A stretch of DNA of 37,590 nucleotides from Conidiobolus incongruus B7586 (taxonomy: Eukaryota; Entomophthoromycota; Entomophthoromycetes; Entomophthorales; Conidiobolaceae). Made by a program: the position numbers and the translations under genes. Of this stretch, positions 1-11,415 are shown one piece after another. Positions within the stretch are counted from its first letter, which is position 1; each line of letters begins with the position of its first letter. The notes beneath the pieces were generated by a model. It saw nothing but the letters and a program-made list of their open reading frames with translations. It had not been told where the DNA came from and did no database searches. The stretch covers positions 1 to 37,590 of the forward strand of contig JNEM01016820.1 of NCBI GenBank assembly GCA_000697335.1, read 5' to 3'.

Positions 1-690
1 ATATATTATATCTATTATAGATTAAACTTAAAATAATTAATAAAATAATAAAATAAATTCTTTATTATTTAATATATACTTAAAAAGAATTAGAGTAACT
101 ATAATTAAATTAAACTTATTTAAATATAACTAAAGACTAATGTTTTTAAAATTAATAACTAAAATCAATAATTTTGAAATATTTTATAAAATTTTACTTT
201 ATAATAAAATAAAATATTATATTAAAATAATCATTTCTATAAATTTTCATAAATAAATATTATATTAAAAAATAAATATTTATTGTTATAATTTATTATA
301 ACATTATATGTTTTGTTTATCTAGTTTATAAAACTAATTAATAATAAATTTTATATTATTTTTTTAAATAAAATAATTTTTAATTAATATTTTTTATATA
401 AACTAAAGATATATTATTTTGTATAATAATTATAAAATATATAAAATTAAAATTATAAGGTTCTTTAATATAGAAATATCAGAAAAAGTTATCAAATCTA
501 ATAACTTATATAACTATAATTATTTTAGGCAATTAAAAAATATGCTTATAGGAGAAAAACTCCTATTAATCAATTAAATTAGCTTTTGAAACATTTAGTC
601 TTTAATTAAAAGAACTATTTTTTAGATATTAAAAGCCTTCCAAAAGTATAGTAAATAATTATTAATAATATAAAAGATTATTGATATTTT
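1..690. repeat. AT-rich dispersed repeat, copy 1
   Basis: Nearly pure A/T sequence that aligns by eye, in the same orientation and in order, with 8166-8890. Shared landmarks include the AGAGTAA segment near 92, TAACATTATATG near 300 (TAACATATGC in copy 2), AATTAATAATAAATTTTATATT near 335, TATAATAATTATAAAATATATAAA near 421 (matched in copy 2) and AAAAGTATAGTAAA near 643. My hand estimate is about 70-75% identity in the best stretches. No coding potential is visible. The copy may start outside the window. The family is unknown; it could be an old mobile-element remnant or a duplicated non-coding segment. Confidence 0.5.
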
Positions 691-1616
691 ATTATGTTTT
701 AATTTTGATAAGTCATATATTATTAATTTTATTTAATTTTGATTTTAAAATTTAACAATTATTTAATTTCTATACTAATATTTTTTAAAATAATGATCTG
801 GTCAATATGAGTTGATCACAAAATGCTTTAACTTTTTTCATTGTAGATTAAATTTAAATTTTTTTCTCTCATTTTTTTGTTAATTTTGAAATCGTTTTAT
901 TTTTTTCATTTATATTATAATATGAACAAATTTTATAAATATTAACCAACTTCAATATTATCTGATTGATTTATACATCTATTACACATTGACTTATTTG
1001 TTACTATGAAATAAACTTATCTATATTTTGAAAATTGGGATTATCAATCGTTTATTTAGTGTAATTATTCTCAAATACTACATTCACTTTATCTTATTAT
1101 TTTCTTGTTTGTTTGCTTAAAAATTAAGTAATAATCAATATTTGATATACCCATTTACTATTAATAATTTAAAGATATACTTCAACCTGAAAATACAGAA
1201 TAATGTTGATATTATGAAATACTATACATATATAATTATGAAAAGTATATAAAAACATTGAGATTCACTGTTATTTGGTATTATTAAATTAGATATTTTG
1301 AATATTTAATAGAATTAAAATTTTTAATGAAATATAATATTGAATACTTTGAATATAATTATTAAAACGATCTTTAATAAAAATATAATTGATAAATCAA
1401 ATTAATTTAATAACAGAATTATTAACAATGAAGCATTATTAATATCAACACTTTGTCTATAATCAAAAACTTTGTATTTTTTAATAATAATTAAATAATC
1501 TATTTCTATAGATTGTATAAACTGACTATCTTATAAAGGGTAACAATCACAATCAAAACCAATAACCCGATTTCATTAATTGAAGCATTAAATTTAATTC
1601 AGATTTTCGAATTAAT
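691..1616. other. AT-rich intergenic, nothing identified
   Basis: No open reading frame of note, no RNA gene and no repeat that I recognise. It forms the upstream side of the first trypsin gene. Confidence 0.5.
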
Positions 1617-1624
1617 TATATAAA
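1617..1624 (+). promoter_or_regulatory. possible TATA box of trypsin-like gene 1
   Basis: TATATAAA lies about 30 nt before the first candidate ATG (1653) and about 180 nt before the ATG that opens the long frame (1801). In DNA this AT-rich the match has low weight. Confidence 0.2.
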
Positions 1625-1800
1625 ATTACTGAAAATCTTAATTTCTGCAAAAATGATTGGCTATCAGTTTATTTTCAATTCTTCTTTAAACAATTTGCAT
1701 TAAAAGATCATTGATTTTAAATTAATTGTCATTTTGTTCAATGCTATATTAACCTCTTATTTTCTCCAATGTTGGCTTGATTAGATATTTTATTTTCAAT

Positions 1801-2562
1801 ATGAGTTTAACAAAAGAAATAAGATTCGAAAGTGGGATGAATCCACGTATTGCAGGTGGTCAAATCGTTGACCCTCCTTTTAAATATCCTTTCGTAGTTT
1901 CTTTATGGTATCAAGGATTTCCTGCATGTGCTGGTTCACTGATTGCTCCAAACAAAATTCTAACTGCAGCGCACTGTACAATTGGTAGAATTCAAGATTG
2001 GAGAGTAAAAGTGCATCGTCATGATTTAACCAAAAGAGATCAGGAGGAGAATGGTATGACCTTTCAAGTATTATCTCGCTCTTACCATCCTCAATTTAAT
2101 CAAAAGACAGATGAATATGATGCAGCTGTATGGACTTTATGGGGCAATATCAGAGCTCCATATTATGCTGATCTAGATAATGGCACATATGCTAATGCTC
2201 CCGGAACGTATCTCAAAGTCATCGGTTGGGGGCGAGAAAGTTTTGAAGGCCCAGTGCAAAACATGCTACGAGAAGTTGACGTCCCAATTGTAGATCCTGG
2301 AACGTGTCAAAGCAATTATAAAGCGCGCAATATAAATATAAATACCCAAGTGCAAGTTTGCGCTGGATATCCAGAAGGTATCAGGGACTCATGTAGAGGA
2401 GATTCTGGAGGTCCTGCGTTTGTTGAAACTGATCATGGAGTAACTGTAGTAGGGACAACAAGTTTCGGTGTGGATTGTGCTCTTCCAAATACTCCTGGTA
2501 TCTATACCAAAGTTGCAGCAATTAAGAGCTGGATCCAGTATCAGATATCCAGAAAGTACTAA
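1801..2562 (+). CDS. trypsin-like serine protease (S1A), array copy 1
   Basis: The frame from the ATG at 1801 encodes 253 residues with a complete chymotrypsin-fold protease. The activation site is Arg16|Ile17 (RIAGG). The catalytic triad is His58 (LTAAHC), Asp107 (YDAAVWT) and Ser202 (GDSGGP). Asp196, six residues before the Ser, predicts cleavage after Lys/Arg. The cysteine pairs 43-59, 169-187 and 198-226 match the conserved S1 disulfides. The family's SWG before the pocket is SFG here. It is expected to be a secreted zymogen, but no convincing signal peptide precedes the short pro-segment. An upstream mini-exon (ATG 1653, GT at 1667, AG at 1783-1784, phase 2) would keep the frame but is speculative. 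It is the first of three head-to-tail copies. S1 family assignment is certain; the N-terminus is not. Confidence 0.93.
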   Translation: MSLTKEIRFESGMNPRIAGGQIVDPPFKYPFVVSLWYQGFPACAGSLIAPNKILTAAHCTIGRIQDWRVKVHRHDLTKRDQEENGMTFQVLSRSYHPQFNQKTDEYDAAVWTLWGNIRAPYYADLDNGTYANAPGTYLKVIGWGRESFEGPVQNMLREVDVPIVDPGTCQSNYKARNININTQVQVCAGYPEGIRDSCRGDSGGPAFVETDHGVTVVGTTSFGVDCALPNTPGIYTKVAAIKSWIQYQISRKY

Positions 2563-4220
2563 AGATAATTACATTTTTTATTCTTTTAAGTTGAAATGAT
2601 TGAAATTATCTATTTAAATCAACTTAATGATTTTAAATTTTAAATTTAATAAAATAATAGTGAATTTTTGATTATTTTTTCTGGTGTTAACGAAATATAT
2701 TATTAAAATAATAATGAAACTTGAGTAGTATTTTACTTCATTTTAATGAAAATAATTCTACTGAATGTTAAATATATATATTGAAAAATTTTTGAATATT
2801 GTTTATAAAATAATTATGCCATTATAATTTTGATAACTAAAATTATTTCTGTATGGTATATTGGTTACTAAGAAGTAACATAATAATACAGATATGTTTA
2901 ATTAAATTTGAATAAAAAACTATCAATTGATGAATGATTTTTCCAAAATATTAAAGATTTCTCAGATTTGAATTAATATAAATATTATATAGTAATAATT
3001 TGAACAACAGTTTTCAAACTATATCAACTTGTTTTTCTATTATTATTATTTAATTATTATCAAGTTATTGGCTAAAAATGGAGTTAATCAGCCACTTTAT
3101 TATTTTACTATTTTACCATTTTATTATTAAGGATTTATTTATTTTGATCTTATTTGAGTTGTGAGAATTTGACATTTATATAAAAAAAATTTGGATTTCT
3201 CTAAGAAAAAATAATATAATTATTTGTTCTTCTTGGAAATAAAATGAAAGATATACTTTGTTACTAATCTGTGCAAGTATTTTGTGTAATTAATTTACTC
3301 TGATATTAATAAAATCTAACTTTATTGTAACTGTGAATTATAGAAAAGTGGTGTAAACCAGAGATCAAAAATATACATAATTCTCTCCAACCAAGACTCA
3401 ACTTAAAAAGTCAACAATTATTATATAAATATTTAGGATATATTATTCAGATCAATAGTAAATCAGATCAAATAACTTGAAAAAAAATTCAAATTATTAT
3501 AATATCATTTAATCTGATATATTTTTTGAGTATTGTCTTTTCAGTTAATATATCAAAATCATTGGACTATAAGATATTGTATAAATAATCTAATCATACT
3601 TGAATATAAATTATATAAATTATATAAATTGATATATAGTTTTTATCAATAGTACTTGAAAAATATTTAATTAAAATATATGAATAAATAATTAATATTG
3701 ATTATTAAATAATACCAAAATTTACTTTAAAAAATAATAATTTTAAGATTTTAAATTAAATTTAAAATACATGTAATTTCAATTTATGAATTATTTTGAT
3801 ATATTTTTAGTAGAATAAAGTATTAAAAAATCTAACAAGAATTTCAATTATACTAAATATTTTATGAGAAATATCTATTTGTTAAACTTTGGTCTATCAT
3901 AAATATGCATTTTCAAACTTCAATAGATTATTAAAAATATTTTGAAATAGAAATTATATTAAAAATATTATGATTTCATGTTAAATATACAATATTTAAA
4001 GCAATGTCTTTTATCAATCTTTATAGTGAATTGAAATAAATCATATAGCTACATTTTTAGATTTAGTCATTTCATTTTGCTAAACTCTACACAACTCATA
4101 ATATAAGCATTTTAATTTCAATTCAAATTGAGTTATAAATGCATTTAAATGAATGCTAAATTTGGAATTTACAAGTATTGATCATTCTTGCAACCGTAAA
4201 AAATAAAATTAGCATTAAAA
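2563..4220. other. AT-rich spacer between trypsin copies
   Basis: About 1.65 kb with no supported gene. It contains only short A/T tracts and a few slightly GC-richer patches (about 3340-3420) without a reading frame. Confidence 0.5.
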
Positions 4221-4259
4221 ATGATGTACTTTAATTGACAATGCAATCAAATAGATTCA

Positions 4260-4266
4260 TATATAA
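4260..4266 (+). promoter_or_regulatory. possible TATA box of trypsin-like gene 2
   Basis: TATATAA sits 46 nt before the ATG at 4312, a plausible core-promoter distance. The evidence is weak because of the base composition. Confidence 0.2.
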
Positions 4267-4311
4267 TCCTATTAAGTTCAATACCAAAGAATTTATTTTT
4301 TGAGTTGGAGT

Positions 4312-5070
4312 ATGAGTTTATCCCAAGCATCATCTGTCGAAAGCGATATTCAGGTTCGTATAGCAGGAGGCCAAATAGTGGACCCTCCATTTAAATATCC
4401 TTTTGTAGCATCTCTATGGTACCAAGGTGCACCTGCCTGTGGAGGCACTATCATCTCTCCAAACAAAATTTTGACAGCTGCCCATTGTACAATTTATAAT
4501 ATTAAAGATTGGAAGGTTAAGGTCCATCGTCAAAATTTACTTAAAACTGACCAAGAGGAAAATGGTATGACTTTCCAAGTGTTATCTCGTCAGTATCATC
4601 CAGGATTCAATAAAACCAACAATTTGAATGATGTTGCAGTGTGGACTATATGGGGGAATATTATAGCTCCCTACTATCCTACTCTTGACGATGGTAATAT
4701 TAGTAATACTCCTGGTAATTTTCTCAAAGTAGTTGGTTGGGGGAGAGAAAGTTATAATGGACCAGTTCAGAATCAGCTAAGGGAAACTGAAGTTCCAATT
4801 ACAGATTCCACAACCTGTCAAAACAATTATCTTTCAAATAATGTGATTATCGATCCTAAAGCACATTTGTGTGCAGGATACCCGGAAGGTGTTCGCGATG
4901 CTTGCTTGGGAGACTCTGGAGGGCCCGCATTTGTTAATACAGAACACGGAACAACTATTGTAGGAGTGACAAGCTTTGGTAAGGAGTGCGGACTTCCTAA
5001 TAAACCGGGAATTTATACAAAAATTGCAGGAGTGAGGGATTGGATTATAGAACAAATATCAAAAAATTAA
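4312..5070 (+). CDS. trypsin-like serine protease (S1A), array copy 2
   Basis: 252 residues from ATG 4312, closely similar to the copy at 1801 along its whole length, with every landmark at the same residue number. These are Arg16|Ile17 activation site, His58, Asp107, Ser202 in GDSGGP, the trypsin-type specificity Asp196 and six paired cysteines. The frame is open 5' of the ATG back to a stop at 4273, and reads as a hydrophobic segment (IYFLSWSMSLSQA) that would make a reasonable signal peptide. A start codon for it would have to come from an upstream mini-exon, for example ATG 4221, GT at 4226 and AG at 4288-4289, phase 2 as in copy 1. The predicted role is a secreted trypsin for extracellular protein breakdown. 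Function is inferred from family; the intact catalytic residues are seen directly. Confidence 0.93.
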   Translation: MSLSQASSVESDIQVRIAGGQIVDPPFKYPFVASLWYQGAPACGGTIISPNKILTAAHCTIYNIKDWKVKVHRQNLLKTDQEENGMTFQVLSRQYHPGFNKTNNLNDVAVWTIWGNIIAPYYPTLDDGNISNTPGNFLKVVGWGRESYNGPVQNQLRETEVPITDSTTCQNNYLSNNVIIDPKAHLCAGYPEGVRDACLGDSGGPAFVNTEHGTTIVGVTSFGKECGLPNKPGIYTKIAGVRDWIIEQISKN

Positions 5071-6039
5071 TATTATATGTTTTCCTACAATCACTAATTT
5101 CAATGTTAAATTTATTCTAATTATAATTCGAATGAAATACTAATTAAATTAATGTTATTCAATAAAATATTATTTAATTTAATATAATTTTTATTTTTAA
5201 AGGCAAAATAATCTAAGTTCGATAAATATAGCAACACTAGGATTACAAGGTCCTTGTTTTAATAATTTTATTTTTCTTTGTTAATCTTTTAAGCAGATTA
5301 CAATTTCAAGTTTTAAAATTTTTTATTTGATGATACTAATTAATTAATTTATGTTAAATAATTTTATCCAAATATGAGAAATTGATTATAATATATATTC
5401 AGTAAAATATGTTTTATATAATTATAAAATATCTAGCCTTTTTAAAATCTATTATTTGAGATATATCAATTTGATTTTTCGATATAACTTTTTAATCATC
5501 CTTTCAACTAAAATTCAAATCTTTTTACTAAAAAGTATTATCCTAATAAATTATATATTCTAAATTTAAAGTGCATTATCTAATTATTATTACTTTTGAA
5601 ACATATTTGATTCTATTAAATTGTGCTTTTGAACAATAATACACTTAAAAATATATCCCAAAGCTTTAATGTACTTATATTTTTGAATTACTTTTGATTG
5701 ATATATTATGAATGTATATTAAATTAATTTTATTTTAAATTTAACAAAAATATTAATTTGTTTTAAATTTGTAATGTCATTTAATTATAAATTCAAAAAT
5801 ATTTTTAAAACTGATTTTTTTTCTCTATTATTCAAAATATTTTTATTGAAAAACAAATTTTGAACTCACTATTAATTAAAATTCAAGTTGTTGTATAGTT
5901 TAATTACCAGCTTTCTAACTTCTTGCATGTATTGATAGTTTATTGAACATTAAAGTACTTGAGTTGAATGGTATATGAATACTTAATTAATAATGCATCG
6001 AATATGCTTGTTTTTAGAATGGGTATGAATGTAACTGAA
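5071..6039. other. AT-rich spacer
   Basis: No gene supported. A short open frame that begins near 5968 runs out of frame through the dead trypsin copy and is not a gene. Confidence 0.45.
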
Positions 6040-6775
6040 ATATTTCTCCAATTGATATTGAACTGTTTTTTCCTGATCATCAAATATTCAATCCTCCATC
6101 TAAGTATACCTTTGCAGTATCTCTATAGCATCGAGATGAACCTGCATGTGGTTGTATTCTTATCTCTACCAATATAATATTAACAGCAGCTCACTATACA
6201 TTTTATTACATTAAGGATTGGTGGGCTTAAATTCATCATCAATATTTACTCAAAGTTAATAGAGAGAATGAGGCCTTTCTAAGTACTATTTCATCAGTAC
6301 CATTCTAGGTTTAATGAACGAAAAATGAAATGAAAATGAAATTGTTATATAAACCATATAGGGTAATATTACAGCCCTTTGTTATCCGATTCTTGAAGAT
6401 GGAACATATGATAATGTTCCTCGAACTTTGAGCGATTGAACTGAGAAGGGAGGCTTATGATGGACTAATCCAAAGTCAATTTAAGAACTAGTGATTTCAA
6501 TTGTGAATTATCCAATTTATCAAAACGATTATCGAACTTTATCCATTAGTACCATTGTCTGCTTGAACGCAGGTTATCCAGAAGGCGTCCAAAATACTTG
6601 TTTGAGTGACTCAGGAGGACCTGGATTTGCTAATACTAATTTTGATATTACTGTAATTGGGATATAAAGTTTAGGTAAGGATTATATACTTCTCAATAAT
6701 CATGGATGATACATTAAGATTTTAAGCATATTACATTGGATTAAATCTCAAATATCTAAAAAAATATATCACTAG
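6040..6775 (+). pseudogene. dead trypsin-like protease, array copy 3
   Basis: DNA alignable with the gene at 4312 from the activation region to the C-terminus, but riddled with stops and frame changes. Recognisable pieces are the PPSKY-type start of the mature enzyme near 6090, a Leu-Thr-Ala-Ala-His block with the following Cys changed to Tyr (about 6179-6200), a SDSGGPGF-like active-site Ser block (about 6605-6630) and the final helix with WIKSQISKK near 6740-6765. The spacing from copy 2 and the same orientation make it the third unit of the array. No intact product is possible. It is non-processed and derived from tandem duplication rather than retrocopying, judging by position. Confidence 0.85.
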
Positions 6776-8165
6776 TCCTATAATTTATTATTTAAGGTTG
6801 ACTTATAAATAAATTTATATTTCACTCAAATATTATATTATGAAAAGTTTATTAAACAGTGAATAAAATAATTAAATTTTAATAATGATTGAAAACAACA
6901 TAAAGTAATCAATCAATTTAATTTTAATTATCATATATTTTTGTCAATTATCTAAATATAATTTTTTGGTTATGGTCTAATATAGTTGTCTCACAATTTT
7001 AACTTACCCTTAATTGGAGTTTATTTTCATTTATTAATCATTTTAATTCAATCAGGATAATCTCAAACGACAAATTATATTAAGGCATTTGGGATAATCA
7101 TTGTACATATTTTTCTTATTTTTTCATATAAACAATAAAATATTCAATCTTTCAGAATACTCGATTGTAATTTATCAAAAAAACAGTTAAAGAACAAGTT
7201 AAAATCATATTATATAACCTTATTAATATAAGAATAATTATTGATTTATTAAAGATATTTAATTATTGTATAAAAATTGCAATTTGATCTAAATTTTTAT
7301 CAATCTATAAAAATAATCAAAATATAAACAAAAATATTATTTCTGATATTATATTATATTATATATATTCATTATTTCAATACCATTACTATGCTAAATA
7401 ACACATTTGAAAGTAATATACCCAATTATACTAATCAAATTTATTACTCATCTAATATGTTTTCCATATTTTAACATTAAATAATATTTATATCAAGTTA
7501 ATTAATAATAAAAATCATTTTAACAATATATTAATTTATAATCAAATTGACCAAAAAATAAATTCTATAATATATTACAGCAAATAGTGTATGATATCAT
7601 TATTGAATATCTAAATTATATATTAATATTAACAATCTTAACTGTTTTTAGAATTTGGATAATAATATTACTAAAGAATTAAAAAAATAGGAAATTTTTT
7701 AATTTCTGATTTTTCAAATATATTATTAGTTTTAAATAAAAGAATAGAAAAAAAATAAGAAAATAAATAGTTTTGAATTATATATATAATATTTTTTTGA
7801 TTAAAAAAAATAATTTTTTAAAATTAGCTGTTTAATTTAATCTTGCTTAAATTAAATAGTAACCATTAAGAGTTTTTTATTTTAGTATTAGTAAAACTTA
7901 ACTATAAACCCTTTAAAATCATTTAAAATTTACAAGTAGCTTTTAATAATAAAGTATTATCTAAATTAACAATTTATTACTTGGTAAATTACTTTAAAAT
8001 TAAAAGAAAAATTACTTAAAACCTATTAAAATTTAAAAGATTAATTTTAATTGTTACTTTTTTAATTATTAATAAAATAAAAAAACATATTAAAAAATAC
8101 CTATTTATTTTAATTAAAGAATTATCATAATACTTTAATATTAGTTATATAAGTATTTTATATAT
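6776..8165. other. AT-rich intergenic, nothing identified
   Basis: About 1.4 kb of almost pure A/T with no reading frame, tRNA or clear repeat unit. It leads into the second copy of the dispersed repeat. Confidence 0.5.
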
Positions 8166-8890
8166 ATTAAAGTTTAAATTAAAATTAATTAATAAAAATA
8201 TAAAATAAATACCTTATAATTTAACTAAAGCTTAAAAAAACTAGAGTAATTATTATTAAATAAAACTTATTAAGATATAACTAGAAACTAAAGTTTTCAT
8301 AGTTTATTATTATAATTAATAAATCTTAAGTTTTTTTATATAATCTTTTATTAAAACATAAATTAAAATGTTAAATTATATTAAATTAACCCCTTTTATT
8401 AATTCTTTTAAATAAATACTTTATTGATAAACAAATGTTAATTATTGTAATAAATTATAATAACATATGCTATTTTTATTTAGTTTTTAAAAGAAAATTA
8501 ATTAATAGTAAATTTTATATTTCTTTTTTAAATCAAACTATTTTAAATTAGTATTCTTAATATAATTTGAGAAAACTTAATATTTTATATAATAATTATA
8601 AAATATATAAATTTAAAGCTATAAAAAAATTTCTAATTAAAAACAACTGGAAAAAACTACCACATCTAGTATATTCTTTAAATTATAACCTATGTGATTA
8701 TAATTATTTTAAGCAATTAAAAAACTAGTTTGTAAGAAAAAAAATTTCTATAGGAAAATTTAATTAGTTTGTAAAATATCAAATTACAGTCTTTAATAAA
8801 AAGAATTATTTTTTAAGTATTAGATCTTTGTTAAAAGTATAGTAAAAAGTTATTGGAAATAAAAGAAACTATTAATTTTATATTATATAT
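8166..8890. repeat. AT-rich dispersed repeat, copy 2
   Basis: Direct-orientation partner of 1-690, colinear from the TTAAA/AATTAATTAATAAAA opening through AAGTATAGTAAAAAGTTATT near 8836. Differences are spread evenly as substitutions and small indels, so the pair is old. No coding frame or terminal structure is visible that would name an element class. Confidence 0.5.
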
Positions 8891-9735
8891 TTATTTTTAC
8901 TTTTTATATATTAAAATATTTATTTTTTTTCAATTGCAAAAAATTCCCATTATTTAAATTACATAGTAATAGAATTGTTTTATTTATGATCCAATTAAGA
9001 TAAATTGATTGGAAATTGCAATTGAAAATCCAAATATAATATTGTAGATTGGTAAATTAAATAACATCTAAAATGTATATCAAATAATTTCAAAAATTTA
9101 TCATATTATATTCATATGTTAATATATCATTTGTATTTACAATATTGTATATTATGTTTGGATTGCTTTTTGTTGATATGCTTTTTCATTTTCTATTACT
9201 CTAAATACCGAAATTAAATAATTACTGTTACCCTAGGTTATTATAATATAATTTTTACGTATATTCCTTTTCATTTGTATATTAAATGCTATTCTTAAGA
9301 AGTTTTTATCTAATAATAAACTATTTACAAATAGGACTAAATTCAAATATTTATGAATTTAATAGAAAAAAATATGAACAATTTTGATAATTGCTCATTA
9401 TTCTAAAAACTATTATATTAATTGAATTTAAAAAAATATTTCAATAAATTAAACCTTAATATATAATATTTTTAAATATTTTTTATTTAATTTTAATTTT
9501 TACTTATTATTATAAATTTTTAATTTTAAAAAAATTCCATTATATAAGTTATTATTTTTAATATTTATACTATTATTTATTAGTGTATAATTCATCAATT
9601 TAGTCATTATTAGATATTTCTGTATAATGTCATTGTTGAAAAAAAATAATTAATATAATATATAAATACTTGAGATACCCTATTTAATAAATATACCATG
9701 ATTTTTATTATTAGTTCATCAATTCAGAATTAACC
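8891..9735. other. AT-rich intergenic, nothing identified
   Basis: No supported feature; A/T-dominated sequence. Confidence 0.45.
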
Positions 9736-10100
9736 GGTGTAGCAAGCATATTCTATTTTATCAGAGTATTGTGGTACTACCGATTGTTAATAGGACGTTA
9801 ATAGTAGATAAGGAAGCGGCTTGTTTATGTCCTGTTTGGTAGTTTAGGTTAGGGTGTTTTATTGGGGTTTGTTAAGGGTTTAGTGGCTTCACAAAAGACC
9901 AGAGGTGATCCTGATAACGTATCCCGACGGTGATTCTTTTATAGACCAATTCTTGGCTGTAGGTAGTGTAAAGAGATGCGTTAGGTTGCTAGAAAAATAA
10001 AACCTTTGTGTGATAGGTCTTTTTGGGTTAAGACTCTATAAGCTGAATAGATCTCGAGATGAAGCTGGTCGGGCGAGTTACCATTTGTATAACCACAGTA
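9736..10100. pseudogene. GC-richer island, probable decayed coding sequence
   Basis: Base composition jumps abruptly from near-pure A/T to roughly 40% GC over about 360 bp, then drops back. In this window that contrast otherwise marks only exons, dead genes and tRNAs. All six frames are interrupted. The longest plus-strand stretch (about 9889-10015) reads through PDGDSFIDQFLAVGS without a stop. I recognise no family. It could also be a non-coding RNA or a transferred fragment. Confidence 0.25.
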
Positions 10101-11336
10101 TGTATTATAAACGTATAAAGTTAAATTTAAATATGTTATACATATTATACATTAGATTATATTTCCAAAATTATTAGAGAATAATTATACTGTTATCAAA
10201 AGGTCATTAATTATTGAGAACAAACTGAATATTAAAATTATACCATAATAACTACTAATATATTTAAAGCTGTTAATCATTTGATTAACTTCAACATATT
10301 AAGTATATCTTATTTTAATACAAACATAAAACTTTATATTTCAATAATTGGGGTAGTCAAAATATTATATATATAAATATCAATATGATAAATCAAAGGT
10401 ATCAAAAAAACAATATTTATGAGTTTTTTAATGATATTTATCATAATTTTTTACTGAAGGCATAAATCATATTTATTATTATTTTATATATGCAAATACT
10501 TTCTATATTTTAAAAAATTATTAAAATTATATTAATTATAATATTAAATATTATTATATTATTATATTAGTTTAAGATCTAACAATATATATATTAAATC
10601 AATGATTTTGAATGAACTTTGAATATATATATTCTACACAATCACATTATATATTCAAATAAAACTAAATATTGAAAATAAAATAATTATCATTTTTTAA
10701 TTTAATGTTAATTTGTTATTTTATTCACTTAATATAGGATATAGCACTTTTATTTAAAAATTTAAGTTATTTGATTTGCGGTATGAAAATATGATAACAT
10801 ATAGTAATATATAAATTGACCTTGTATGTACTATATTATGTATTAATATATGTTTTTTTCATCCTCTATACATCTATCAGTATTATTTCCATATTACTAA
10901 TTTTACTATTCATAATTCAATACTAAACTCAATATCAAAAAATTAATTATTCAGTGAGAGGCTTTGGTCAATGTTTTTAATTTCAATTAATCATTGAAAA
11001 CTTTTTACATCTTATTATTGAGTATATTGTTGCTTCACTTATAATCATTGAATTTAAACAACATTTAAACAACATCCAATCTCTATATAATACTAAGTAT
11101 CCTAATAAATTCTAAATAGAAACTGCACCTCATGAATTCATACTAAATAAACTAAATTTTTTAATAAAAACTAAAATTTCCGTTAGCTTATACCCCAGTT
11201 CAAACTTCAAAATGTGATCAATAATTATGAATTTCCGATTTAAAAAAAACAAAGATCAATTAAAATTATTTGTGAAAGTTGATAAATTTTGAAAATCTTT
11301 TAGGTAAATCTAAACAATTAAAATATTAAATTTTTT
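10101..11336. other. AT-rich intergenic, nothing identified
   Basis: No reading frame or RNA gene that I can support in about 1.2 kb. Confidence 0.45.
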
Positions 11337-11344
11337 TATATAAA
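11337..11344 (+). promoter_or_regulatory. possible TATA box
   Basis: TATATAAA about 72 nt before the ATG at 11416. It is positionally plausible but weak in this composition. Confidence 0.2.
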
Positions 11345-11415
11345 TTAACTCAGTTAAATTGATTTTGAAACTATCAATTCTTAATTTAATTAATTTATTT
11401 ATTTATTTATTTAAT

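Noticed and set aside
4834-5055. Minus-strand frame across the 3' half of trypsin copy 2
   Set aside because: Shadow of the plus-strand protease gene; no own start context or family motif.
5968-6177. 69-codon frame rich in Leu/Phe with membrane-like look
   Set aside because: It overlaps the dead trypsin copy out of frame; the hydrophobicity comes from A/T-rich codons.
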